A stretch of DNA of 49,907 bases, from assembly GCA_022844135.1 (NCBI GenBank), contig JALHMG010000039.1, positions 1 to 49,907 of the forward strand, written 5' to 3'. Of this stretch, positions 41,294 through 49,525 are shown one piece after another. The translations under genes and the position numbers were made by a program. The notes beneath the pieces were generated by a model. The model did not search any database. It was given only the letters and a program-made list of their open reading frames with translations, and had not been told where the DNA came from. How positions within the stretch are numbered: position 1 is the stretch's first letter; every line of letters begins with the position of its first letter. The DNA comes from Lysobacterales bacterium (GTDB lineage Bacteria; Pseudomonadota; Gammaproteobacteria; Xanthomonadales; SZUA-5).

Positions 41294-41449
41294 CAGGCTG
41301 TTGAGAAACAGCCTGCTAGCGCGAACCATGGATGGTTCGCACGTTGATCAAGCACGTAAGTGCTTGATCAACGGAGAGCGAGTCCGGACATGCGCCGGAC
41401 TCGCGACTTGAGAAATGCACAGGAAGTGCGTTTCTCAACATCGTGCTAG
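41290..41449. mobile_element. Five-hairpin repeat element, copy 2 (CTAG-bounded)
   Basis: A 160-base element with CTAG at both ends. Five hairpins follow each other: a perfect 13-bp stem CTAGCAGGCTGTT/AACAGCCTGCTAG with GAGA loop (41290-41319), GCGAACC/GGTTCGC, a 12-bp TTGATCAAGCAC/GTGCTTGATCAA stem, GAGTCCGG/CCGGACTC and a long TTGAGAAA.GCAC / GTGC.TTTCTCAA stem. The opening (TGTTGAGAAA) and closing (TTTCTCAACA) parts are also inverted with respect to each other, like terminal repeats. Its final CTAG supplies the stop codon of the serine-hydrolase gene on the minus strand. Confidence 0.8.
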
Positions 41450-43113
41450 TCCTCGCGCTTGAACTCGACGACGGCTGGACCCTGATGCAGAGTTACACCG
41501 GTCACCGAGCCTTCGGTCGGTTTGAACGTCAGCGTAGCGTCGACCACGGTCAGAAAGAACTTGCTGGGCGACTCAGCGTACAAGTTAAAGGCAGGCTGGC
41601 CATCCAATTGGGTCTTCAATTGCGTGCCTTCAACGAATACGCGCATGCGCATGCCCTCGGCGCTGTAAACGCCGAGCAGGCGCTTGAGCTGATCAAGCGG
41701 CACGTCGATACTTTTGCGTGCGCTGGGCAGCGCTTCGTCGCTGCGAGGCGCGACCACGCCCTCGCCCTCACCGTCTTGAAAAAAGCGCATGGCGTGGATC
41801 GCACCGTCCGCATCCCGCTCGAAATCGATCGAGGTCAGCATGCCCTCGAGCAAGAATCGGTCCTTTGCGATCGGTATCAGCGGCCAGCGCTCGCCGCCGG
41901 TCCGCTGCGACGTCAGCCGCCCGTCGACGATGCGAACCACGCGCGCATTACCCTCATCGATTCGGTACACGCCTTCGTAAGACTTCAGAGTTTCTGCGTC
42001 GACGGCTATCGGCGTCGGCTCCGGATACGGGGCGCCAAGTGCAAAAGCAGCGAGCCGCGTAGCAAGCACGGCGGTATCGACCCTCCCGGCCGCGATGGCG
42101 TCCGCGTTCTGCAGCACGGCAACGCTGATTTCGTCTTCAGGGACGTAAAGCAGATGCGAGGCGTAGCCGAAAATACCGCCACCGTGCTGGAACTGGGTGC
42201 GCCCGCGCAACGTGCCGCGAGCGATGCCAAAACCGTAGTTCGCATTCTTTGCTGCTCCAGCCGGCGTGGTCATCGCGGCATACAGCTCGTCGCCAAGCAC
42301 CTTGCCGCCGTGCAGCGCACGGTTCCAACGGTGCAGATCGTCCACCGTCGACACCAGCGCGCCTGCGGCATGCGGCTGGGTCATGCTCAGGAACGCCGCC
42401 GGCACCACCCGGCCGGCCGACACCGTGTAACCGCGAGTCATGCCCACGATCAGCGCGTCGTCGGCGCCCCAGCGCGTTTGCTTCAAACCGAGCGACACGA
42501 ATAGCGATTCGTCGAGCTGCACATGCCAAGGCTTTCCAGATACGGCTTCGATGATCGCGCCGACAAGCACGTAACCGGAGTTGTTGTAGGCCCAGCGTTC
42601 GCCAGGCGCGAAGTCGGCCGGACGGTCCTTGAAACTCGCAATGAGTTTCGCAGTGGACAGATCCATACGAATCGGGCCGTCCATGATCCCGCCGATATCC
42701 GTATAGCTCCTGACGCCGGACGTGTGGTCCAGCAACTGACGAACGGTGATCTTGGCACCATTCGGGTAATCGGGCAGAAACTTGGAAAGTGGGTCGTCGA
42801 GCCCGAGTTTGCCGTCCTCGATAAGCTTGAGGAGGCCCGCAGCGGCGAACTGCTTGGTCACCGAGCCGATACGCAGGACTTGATCGGCAGTCAGCGCCAC
42901 GCCGAGTTCGATATTCGCCTTTCCATGTGCTCCGCGGAACAGTACCGTATCGCCACGCGCAACCAGCACCGCTGCGCCCGGACCGTCGGTTGCGTAGCTT
43001 TGCGCCAGCAGACGTTCGGCGTACGCGGTGACTTCGGCAGCATCCGGATCTTTGGCAGCATCCGCGACCGCACTGGCGAGCAGCAATGAAAGTGCTTGGA
43101 TCGATCGATTCAT
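41446..43113 (-). CDS. Serine hydrolase of the class C beta-lactamase / AmpH-like family
   Basis: 555 residues from ATG 43113 (GGAAAG about 8 bases upstream; ATG 43119 also possible). The much longer frame upstream runs under the divergent GGDEF gene. Signal peptide ~1-19. The hydrolase fold has S84-V-T-K87, Y176-N-N and H310-G-G (QFQHGGGIFGY), the three motifs of class C beta-lactamase-like enzymes. The C-terminal ~180 residues form a separate lipocalin-like beta domain (YEGVYRIDEGNARV; GVYSAEGMRMRVF), usual in peptidases and esterases of this group. It may act on D-amino-acid peptides or esters; true beta-lactam resistance is not implied. The stop codon coincides with a repeat element's CTAG. 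Confidence 0.88.
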   Translation of the reverse strand: MNRSIQALSLLLASAVADAAKDPDAAEVTAYAERLLAQSYATDGPGAAVLVARGDTVLFRGAHGKANIELGVALTADQVLRIGSVTKQFAAAGLLKLIEDGKLGLDDPLSKFLPDYPNGAKITVRQLLDHTSGVRSYTDIGGIMDGPIRMDLSTAKLIASFKDRPADFAPGERWAYNNSGYVLVGAIIEAVSGKPWHVQLDESLFVSLGLKQTRWGADDALIVGMTRGYTVSAGRVVPAAFLSMTQPHAAGALVSTVDDLHRWNRALHGGKVLGDELYAAMTTPAGAAKNANYGFGIARGTLRGRTQFQHGGGIFGYASHLLYVPEDEISVAVLQNADAIAAGRVDTAVLATRLAAFALGAPYPEPTPIAVDAETLKSYEGVYRIDEGNARVVRIVDGRLTSQRTGGERWPLIPIAKDRFLLEGMLTSIDFERDADGAIHAMRFFQDGEGEGVVAPRSDEALPSARKSIDVPLDQLKRLLGVYSAEGMRMRVFVEGTQLKTQLDGQPAFNLYAESPSKFFLTVVDATLTFKPTEGSVTGVTLHQGPAVVEFKRED

Positions 43114-43273
43114 GCGCATGTCTTTCCACTGAGGGTGACAGAGTGTGCCCGATTCGCGACGGGGCCGCCAACTGGCGCTTCGCTTGCGATACAACCTGAG
43201 CAAATCGCGGCACGGGCTGACGGCCAGGATCGTGTCAAAATCGCTCGACGAAAGCTGCGATGTGCCGCAACAG

Positions 43274-45544
43274 ATGGTTCCCTCGTCACCTGACATCCTC
43301 TCGCCGCAATCGACGCTGGAACGCCCGGCGCGCTCGAAACTGCGCACGAAATCACCGAATCTGTGCGCCAGCGCTTTGCTGCTGGTTACCTTGTGCCTGC
43401 TGTCGTCGGGGCTCGCAGCAACGTCCGGCAACCCCGCATCCGCCGCGATGTCGGCACCGAGTGTTGCTGACGCTGAAGAGCGGTTGAGTCGATCTCATGC
43501 GCTGCTCGCACAACAGCCGGAAGCTGCGATTGTTTTGCTCCAGCCGCTGTGGGACGATCCCTCGTCGCCCGCGCGCAGTGCTGCTGGGTTGGGACTGGTG
43601 CGAGCACATCACTTGCTCGGCCACAACCGGCAGGTGCTGGATGTTGGCGCTGCGCTCGCCGAACTCACGGGCATCGATGTCGACCAGCGCGCGCATGCGC
43701 TCAACCTGCGCATGACGTCGGCCAACCGGCTGCGCGACACCGCCGCCATCGCCAGCCTGGCAGTTGAATTCGAAGCGCTGCAATTGCAGACGCTGTCGCC
43801 TGCCATCGTCGGCAAGCTCTGGCTCGCCCGAGCCGCCTCATTCACCGTGCAAGGTCAGCCGGCACAGGCTGAAGCCGCCTGCCGCGAAGGCCTCAAACGG
43901 ATCGGCGACGGCGCGACAACGGAGCGCCAGTCGCTGCTGGAGAACCTCGCCATCGCATTGCTCCAGCAAGGCAAACTCGCCGATTCGATCGAGAGCTTCG
44001 CCGCAGCCGAACAGGCCTTTCGCGATCTGGGCCAGGAACCGAACTCGATGTTCCTGTCCAATCTATCCACCGCATTGATCCAACGCAAAGAGTGGCGGCG
44101 CGCGATCGAAACCCTCGAACGCGCCGAGCGTACGGCGGAAGCCGAACGCGCGCCCGCGCAACGCCGGGTAAGTATCCGCACCAACCTCGGCATCGCATAC
44201 AACGGCCTGGGCGAAATGGAGCGGGCGACACAGCACTTCGGCGAAGCGCTGGAAATCGCGCGCGAGCACGACCTGCCGCGTGGTAATCAGTTAACCAACT
44301 ATGGCGCCATGCTGCGCGATGCCGGGCGGAACGACGAGGCATTGGCCACGCACGAGGAAGCCCTGCGCTTCTACGAGTCCATCGGCGACGCCACCGGCAT
44401 TCCCGTCGCACTGGCCAACATCGGCGAGACTCTGACCCAGCTCGGCCAGGCCGAACGAGCCGCGGAGTACTTCGCGCGCGCTCGCGAGGGCTACCTCAAG
44501 ACCGACATACGTCCGCGCCGGCTTCAGCTCTATCCGCGGATGATCGACAACCTTGAGGCCTTAGGACGTCATGCCGAGGCGCTCGCGATGATGCGCGAGT
44601 TCAAGACGCTTAGCGACGAGAGCGTTTCCGTGGAGTCGAACGAGCGCATCGCCAAGCTTGAGGCTACGATCGAGTTAGCGCGCACCGAACAGAAGCTGGC
44701 CAGCTCCGAACGCGACCGATTGTTTCAAGAATCCTCATTGGCCGAAGCCAAAGCCGCGCAAGCACGCCAGCGCACGCTCGGCATCGCTATGAGCCTGAGC
44801 CTGCTGGCGCTCAGTCTGTTCGCGGCACTGCTGGCGCGTCAGGTTCGTTTCAAGGCCCGCGCCAATGCGCTGTTGGAACAAAAGAACCGCGAGATCGAAG
44901 CGCAGCGCGCAAACCTCGAACAGTTCAACGAGACCATTCGTCTTCAAAGTCTGCGCGACGCACTGACCGGACTTCCAAACCGACGCTTCCTTCAGGAATT
45001 CATGCAGCAGCGCACCGAATCGAGCGTCGAGCCGCTGTTTCTGATCATGGTCGATATCGACTATTTCAAGCGCATCAACGACCGGCTCGGCCATCTGGTG
45101 GGCGACCGCGCGCTCGTGTATCTCGCCGAATTGCTGCAACGCTGCCAGGGCGAGAACGACGTGGTGGTTCGCTGGGGAGGCGAAGAGTTTCTCTGGCTCG
45201 TGCCAGGGACAACGGCCGAAGTTCCCGTGGGACGTTGCGAAGCGCTTCAACAAGCGCTTTTGGCCAGCCCGCTCACCGCTACCGGGCAGGATTTGGCGAT
45301 CACGATCTCGATGGGTTGGTGTCCGCATCCGCTCTGGTCATCGCTACCCACTGATTGGCATCTGAGCCTGCGCATCGCCGACGACGCCTTGTACCAGGCC
45401 AAGTCCGGTGGCAGGAGCCGCTGGGTGGGCTATGTGCCGGGCGAGGCGCCCAATGAACCACCCAGCTTGGAGAACGGGACAGCAGAACTGGAACTCAGCG
45501 GCCAGCTTTTGCGCCGAGCGCAGCCGATTCCGAGCGAGCGCTAA
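43274..45544 (+). CDS. TPR-sensor diguanylate cyclase (GGDEF)
   Basis: 756 residues from ATG 43274; GTG 43262 is an alternative, and the frame is open to 43145. A signal-anchor (ASALLLVTLCLLSSGLAA, ~30-50) precedes a periplasmic region of about eight TPR units (~70-470; TNLGIAYNGLGEMERATQHFGEALEIA). A coiled stretch, a membrane helix at ~540-562 (LGIAMSLSLLALSLFAALLA), another coiled coil (KNREIEAQRANLEQFNE) and a GGDEF domain follow, with DALTGLPNRRFLQ, VDIDYFKRINDRLGH and GGEEF at 635-639. It should synthesise cyclic di-GMP in response to a periplasmic protein or peptide contact. It is divergent from the serine hydrolase. Confidence 0.9.
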   Translation: MVPSSPDILSPQSTLERPARSKLRTKSPNLCASALLLVTLCLLSSGLAATSGNPASAAMSAPSVADAEERLSRSHALLAQQPEAAIVLLQPLWDDPSSPARSAAGLGLVRAHHLLGHNRQVLDVGAALAELTGIDVDQRAHALNLRMTSANRLRDTAAIASLAVEFEALQLQTLSPAIVGKLWLARAASFTVQGQPAQAEAACREGLKRIGDGATTERQSLLENLAIALLQQGKLADSIESFAAAEQAFRDLGQEPNSMFLSNLSTALIQRKEWRRAIETLERAERTAEAERAPAQRRVSIRTNLGIAYNGLGEMERATQHFGEALEIAREHDLPRGNQLTNYGAMLRDAGRNDEALATHEEALRFYESIGDATGIPVALANIGETLTQLGQAERAAEYFARAREGYLKTDIRPRRLQLYPRMIDNLEALGRHAEALAMMREFKTLSDESVSVESNERIAKLEATIELARTEQKLASSERDRLFQESSLAEAKAAQARQRTLGIAMSLSLLALSLFAALLARQVRFKARANALLEQKNREIEAQRANLEQFNETIRLQSLRDALTGLPNRRFLQEFMQQRTESSVEPLFLIMVDIDYFKRINDRLGHLVGDRALVYLAELLQRCQGENDVVVRWGGEEFLWLVPGTTAEVPVGRCEALQQALLASPLTATGQDLAITISMGWCPHPLWSSLPTDWHLSLRIADDALYQAKSGGRSRWVGYVPGEAPNEPPSLENGTAELELSGQLLRRAQPIPSER

Positions 45545-45738
45545 GACGGCCCTTCGCCCGGACCTGTGGCGGACGTCTTCCGGCAATCAGTGACGCCTCT
45601 CTGTCACAACATCGCGTAGCAATCCGTCAGTAGCGTGCGGCATGCCTCGCAGCGGCCGCACGCATCGCCACACGGGCGGATGACCGCGTTCTGTGGCGCA
45701 CCAGTCCGGCGCCAAGGCAACGTTTGATCTTCATTTCA

Positions 45739-45766
45739 ATACGACGTATATTTTTGAACGTCGTAT
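45739..45766. promoter_or_regulatory. Operator-like palindrome before the TetR gene
   Basis: ATACGACGT (45739-45747) and ACGTCGTAT (45758-45766) are perfect inverted 9-mers separated by 10 A/T-rich bases. The site lies 17 bases before the preferred GTG start of the TetR gene. Its size and position fit an autoregulatory TetR operator blocking the promoter of the TetR-P450 pair. The assignment rests on symmetry and place only. Confidence 0.6.
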
Positions 45767-45782
45767 GCAAAAGGCCGCCGCA

Positions 45783-46415
45783 GTGACCCTTCCCGTGCCC
45801 CGAACGTCTCGCCGCCAGCGCAAGCAGGACCAGACTGCCGATCACTTGTCGGCCACCGCCTACCGTCTGTTCGAGATCCAAGGCTATGACGCGGTCTCCA
45901 TGGAGCAGGTCGCCGAGGTTGCCGATGTCGCCAAGGCCACTCTTTACAAGTACTTCCCGGTCAAGGAAGCGCTGATCGCCCACCGTTTCCGCCTTGACAT
46001 CGCCGCCGGCATGGCCGCGCGTGCGCAGGCGCTGCTGGCGCATCAGACCTTTGCGTCGAGAATGCGCTACCTGCTGCGCGAGTCCGCCGCCTGGCACAGT
46101 GAGCGCAGAGCCTACCTGCCGCACTACATTCGCTACCTGACGCGGCGGCCTGACGAACGAAGCCCGGCTTCGGTCGACGCCAGCAGTGATGGCCGCCAGA
46201 TTCTGGCGGCGATGTTCAGGGCCGCACAGCAGTCCGGCGAAGTCAAGCCGGATCCCGGCGCAGAACAACTGGCGATGAACTTCGAATACCTGTTGTTCGC
46301 TGCCATCCATGCATGGCTGGCCGAACCGGAGCCGGATCTTCCGCAGCGCTTTCTCAGTGCCTTCGAGCTCGTGATGTACGGGGTCGCGAATGCGCGGGAC
46401 GCAGCGGCGAGCTGA
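45783..46415 (+). CDS. TetR-family regulator
   Basis: 210 residues from GTG 45783, chosen because AAAAGG lies 8 bases upstream; ATG 45765, overlapping the palindrome, has no such site. The N-terminal helix-turn-helix (~18-64) reads SMEQVAEVADVAKATLYKYFPVKEALI, the TetR signature. The C-terminal helical domain, which would bind ligand and dimerise, has no recognisable ligand motif. The cytochrome P450 gene starts 28 bases past its stop on the same strand. The regulator probably controls itself and the P450 through the palindrome upstream, released by a substrate-like compound; this is inference. Confidence 0.9.
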   Translation: MTLPVPRTSRRQRKQDQTADHLSATAYRLFEIQGYDAVSMEQVAEVADVAKATLYKYFPVKEALIAHRFRLDIAAGMAARAQALLAHQTFASRMRYLLRESAAWHSERRAYLPHYIRYLTRRPDERSPASVDASSDGRQILAAMFRAAQQSGEVKPDPGAEQLAMNFEYLLFAAIHAWLAEPEPDLPQRFLSAFELVMYGVANARDAAAS

Positions 46416-46443
46416 CCCAGATTTCTCCCATCGGACCGTCCTC

Positions 46444-47826
46444 ATGTCCCATCACTCCAACGTAATCAAAGCCCCTTTTCTCGGCCTGCCGCTGCTCAAG
46501 GAAATCCAGGCCGATCCCCTCGCTGCCGCCACTCGATTGCAATATCAGTGCGGCGAAGTGGCTGAACTCGACATCCTGTTTCGCCGGATCGTTTACTTCT
46601 TCGCCCCGGAAGCAGTCCGGAAGATCCTGGTCGACCATCACGACGATTTCGAGCGCGAAGCCCGTCTGTTGCGCATCTTCGAGTCCTTCCAAGGAAGGAA
46701 CGTGCTGACCACCGAAGGCACGGACTGGGAACGGCAGCGGCGTCTGCTCACGCCGGCGTTTTCGCCCAAACGCATGAGCGGCTACATGGCCCTGATGCAG
46801 GCGGCGATCGACCACTGCGTGCGCGAGGAATTGCCTGCCGATCCAGGGCAATCCGCCAGCATCGATGTCGATGCGTTCACCACGCGCATCACCATGGATG
46901 TGATCCTGCGGACCTTGTTTTCCCATGCGAGCTCGCGCGAAGAAACCCGCCAGGCCTCCGTGGCGATCCGTGCGCTCTCCCGCCAGAGCATGCGCGAGGT
47001 CTATTGGGCGCTGGTTCCGCCCGCCTGGTTCCCGTATCCAGGGCGCGCGGAGAAAATGAGACATCTGAAGACGCTGCGGGATTTGATCGCAGCCCATGTG
47101 GATGCGCGCCTGCAGCGTCGGAGTGAAGGTCAGACCGAAGCGGACCCTGCCGACGGCGACGTGCTGGACATGATGCTGGCCGCGGGTGACGCCAACGCCC
47201 GGCTCAGCACCCAGGAAGTCCGCGACAACTGCATGCTGCTGTTCGGCGCAGGATTCGATACGTCCGCATCTGCTTTGACCTGGTGGATCGGCTTGATGGC
47301 GACGCATTCGGAGGTGATGGCTGAGCTCCGCACCGAAGTCGATGCCGCCTACGCCGAGAACCTGGATCTCGCGGCGATGGCGCGCCTGCCCTTGCTGAAC
47401 GCGACGATCAAGGAAGCCATGCGGATCTATCCGCCCTCCACCGCCCTGTTCACTCGGGTTGCCAACCGGGATCTGGAGATCGCCGGAACCGCCGTGTGCA
47501 AGGGCACCCTGGTGGTGGCGCCGATCTGGCAGATGCATCGCAACGAGCGCTACTTTGCGAATCCAGAATGCTTCGACCCGGGGCGCTTCCTGCCCGACGC
47601 CCCGCCGATCCCGCGCGGCGCATTCATGCCCTTTGGCACGGGCCCACGCTTTTGCTTAGGCCAGCAGTTCGCCAGCGTGGAAATCGCGCTGATTGCCGCC
47701 CATCTGGTGCGTCATTTCGAGCTTGATCTGGCATCAGACAAGGAACTCCCGCAGCCCTTCGTCGACCTGGCACTCAAACCCAAGACCCCCATGAAAGTGC
47801 GCTTTCGAAGGCGAAGCCGGGCATGA
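46444..47826 (+). CDS. Cytochrome P450
   Basis: 460 residues from ATG 46444. All P450 hallmarks are present: I-helix A269-G-F-D272-T273, E324-x-x-R327 (KEAMRIYPP), the PERF-like FDPGRFLP and the heme loop FGTGPRFCLGQQFA with thiolate ligand C404. The KEAMRIYPPS and WxMHRNERYF segments are closest to class II, fatty-acid-hydroxylase-like (CYP4/CYP102-like) enzymes. No reductase domain is fused and no ferredoxin gene is adjacent, so electrons must come from elsewhere in the cell. No signal anchor, so soluble. It is transcribed with the TetR gene. Confidence 0.95.
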   Translation: MSHHSNVIKAPFLGLPLLKEIQADPLAAATRLQYQCGEVAELDILFRRIVYFFAPEAVRKILVDHHDDFEREARLLRIFESFQGRNVLTTEGTDWERQRRLLTPAFSPKRMSGYMALMQAAIDHCVREELPADPGQSASIDVDAFTTRITMDVILRTLFSHASSREETRQASVAIRALSRQSMREVYWALVPPAWFPYPGRAEKMRHLKTLRDLIAAHVDARLQRRSEGQTEADPADGDVLDMMLAAGDANARLSTQEVRDNCMLLFGAGFDTSASALTWWIGLMATHSEVMAELRTEVDAAYAENLDLAAMARLPLLNATIKEAMRIYPPSTALFTRVANRDLEIAGTAVCKGTLVVAPIWQMHRNERYFANPECFDPGRFLPDAPPIPRGAFMPFGTGPRFCLGQQFASVEIALIAAHLVRHFELDLASDKELPQPFVDLALKPKTPMKVRFRRRSRA

Positions 47827-48250
47827 CGCGGAAACCACGGCAAGTCTTGGCCAAGCCGAGTAAAGGTGCGAGAACAAGGCGCGAGAACCGCAGTGCGAGA
47901 ATCGGTAGTGCGAGAATCGAAGTGCGAGAATCGGACACACATGACCTGCACGTGGTGATGCCGGATCAGATTCTCCTGAGCATCGCGGCTGCCATCGCCG
48001 GTTTGATGCGCATGGCCGTACCGGGTGAAGCGGGTGTGAGCGATGTGACAGGGGTGGGTGTGCGCGCGCACCCAGCCGCAGTTGCTGATGGGAGCGCCGA
48101 CGTCCTCGTCGGCCGTTGCCGAGTGCGGCATGTAGGGAGTTCGCACAGGCGCTGATGCGCCACGTTCGTTGAACGCTGTCAGAAATTTCCGACACGCTCA
48201 TCAGCGCTCGCCTGACAGACAAGCTCACCACGCTGCGCCATGCTGGGCGC
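47827..48250. other. Intergenic region with a short tandem repeat
   Basis: About 420 bases between the P450 and the transposase. At 47866-47934 the decamer GTGCGAGAAT (or a one- to two-base variant) recurs five times, at 47866, 47879, 47893, 47908 and 47922, a period of 13-15 bases. The open frame that starts at 47823 (ATGA overlap with the P450 stop) spans these repeats but has Arg/Ser-rich low complexity and no family. I do not call it. The 100 bases before the transposase start contain GC-rich imperfect palindromes such as GACGTCCTCGTCGGC. Confidence 0.55.
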
Positions 48251-49258
48251 ATGACTCAAGCTCGCGCGCTCACCGTTCTTCCAGGTCAACACGGCCTCTA
48301 CCACTGCGTCACGCGCTGCGTGCGGCGGGCATGGCTGTGCGGAATCGATCCGCTCACTGGCGTCGATCACGAGCCGCGCAAGGCGATGATCGAGGCCCGG
48401 ATTCTGGAGCTGGGTTCGATCTTTGCCGTCGGCATCTATGCGTATGCGGTGATGAGCAATCACTTGCACGTAGCGCTTTCTATCGAGCCCGAAGCCGCCA
48501 AGCGCTGGAGCGATAGCGAAGTCGTCGAGCGCTGGGTGCGCCTTTTTCCGGCGCGCGAGCCTGAGCAGCGCGAGGCGAAGAAAGCGGCGCTACTCGCCAG
48601 CCCAATCGCCGTCGACATTCGCCGCAAACGACTGATGAACTTGTCTTGGTTCATGCGCTGTCTCGACGAGTACATCGCGCGGCGGGCTAATGCCGAAGAC
48701 GATGTGACCGGGCGATTCTGGGAGGGGCGTTTCAAGAGTCAGCTGCTCGACGATGAGTGTGCGCTGGCCGCTGCAATGGCGTACGTCGATCTCAATCCCG
48801 TGCGCGCCGGCATTGCTGAGAGCGTCGAAGGTTCCGATCACACCAGCGTGCAGGCGCGAGCAACAGAGTTGCGCAAGAATCCGAGCAGCGCCAACAAACT
48901 GCTGATGCCGATCGCAGGCTTCGGTGTGTTCCTGCCGAGCGGCGACAAGTTCGATGGAGACATGAAACCAATCGGCAGCCGGCTGCCGATGACGAGCGCG
49001 CAGTACATCGAACTTGTCGACTACACCGGCCGGCAGTTGAAGCCCGGCAAACGCGGTGTGATCGATTCAAGCGAGCCACCGGCGTTGCGAAAGCTTGGAG
49101 TCCATGGCGACTTTTGGACCGGCCACGTCAAAGGGTTCCGCTCCGCGTACCAGCGATTCGTTGGCGGCGTCGAGGCAATGGCTGAGAAAGCCAAAGCGCT
49201 CAAACAGCAGTGGCTCAAAGGCATCGGCTACGCGCGGAGCCTTGCCGCCAACCGGTGA
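48251..49258 (+). CDS. REP-associated-type Y1 tyrosine transposase (RAYT-like)
   Basis: 335 residues. The HUH-type nuclease motif H71-L-H73 (VMSNHLHV) and the catalytic Y178 (AAMAYVDLNPVRAG) are both present, with the RFWEGRFKSQLL block typical of this branch of IS200/IS605-like transposases. The C-terminal ~130 residues are an added domain common in RAYT-like proteins. Such proteins cut single-stranded DNA at palindromes and are often single-copy chromosomal genes associated with REP repeats, not classic IS elements. No flanking inverted ends were found. The nearby palindrome GCCGAGC-GCA-GCTCGGC (in both repeats downstream) is a possible target. Confidence 0.88.
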   Translation: MTQARALTVLPGQHGLYHCVTRCVRRAWLCGIDPLTGVDHEPRKAMIEARILELGSIFAVGIYAYAVMSNHLHVALSIEPEAAKRWSDSEVVERWVRLFPAREPEQREAKKAALLASPIAVDIRRKRLMNLSWFMRCLDEYIARRANAEDDVTGRFWEGRFKSQLLDDECALAAAMAYVDLNPVRAGIAESVEGSDHTSVQARATELRKNPSSANKLLMPIAGFGVFLPSGDKFDGDMKPIGSRLPMTSAQYIELVDYTGRQLKPGKRGVIDSSEPPALRKLGVHGDFWTGHVKGFRSAYQRFVGGVEAMAEKAKALKQQWLKGIGYARSLAANR

Positions 49259-49328
49259 GCAGACCCATCCGCGCATTCTTGACGCCGCCGGCGTCTGGGC
49301 GCGTTGCTCGCGCGCTAAAAACCACCCA

Positions 49329-49519
49329 ACTCATTCTGTCCGTTCAGACGTCTAAGCTTCCAGACGTCCAACGCAGTTCGCTTCGAAATCAGAAAGTGCG
49401 TGTCCTTGTTCTCTCCTTGTTCTCTCTCTTACTCATTCTGTCCGTTCAGACGTCTAAGCTTCCAGACGTCCAACGCAGTTCGCTTCGAAATCAGAAAGTG
49501 CGTGTCCTTGTTCTCTCCT
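49329..49519. repeat. 102-bp direct repeat, two copies
   Basis: An 89-base unit, 49329-49417 (starting ACTCATTCTGTCC), is repeated without visible change at 49431-49519; 13 bases separate them. Each unit holds the inverted pair AGACGTCTAAGCTTCCAGACGT around an AAGCTT. The region is less GC-rich than flanking genes and codes for no convincing protein. It may be a duplicated part of the repeat island between the transposase and the intron. Confidence 0.85.
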
Positions 49520-49525
49520 CGTTTA

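Noticed and set aside
40787-41329. 180-residue minus-strand frame joining the MITE, the GGDEF remnant and the adhesin 3' end
   Set aside because: It reads the GGDEF region in the wrong frame and is a chance product of the rearranged junction.
41443-42504. 353-residue plus-strand open frame
   Set aside because: Antisense to the serine hydrolase with intact SxxK, YxN and HxG motifs; the product has no recognisable fold.
46354-47538. 394-residue minus-strand open frame
   Set aside because: Antisense to the cytochrome P450; His/Arg/Gln-rich product without family features.
47823-48155. 110-residue frame overlapping the P450 stop (ATGA)
   Set aside because: The overlap is attractive, but the product is low-complexity and made largely by the tandem GTGCGAGAAT repeats. 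No family or ribosome-binding site supports it.
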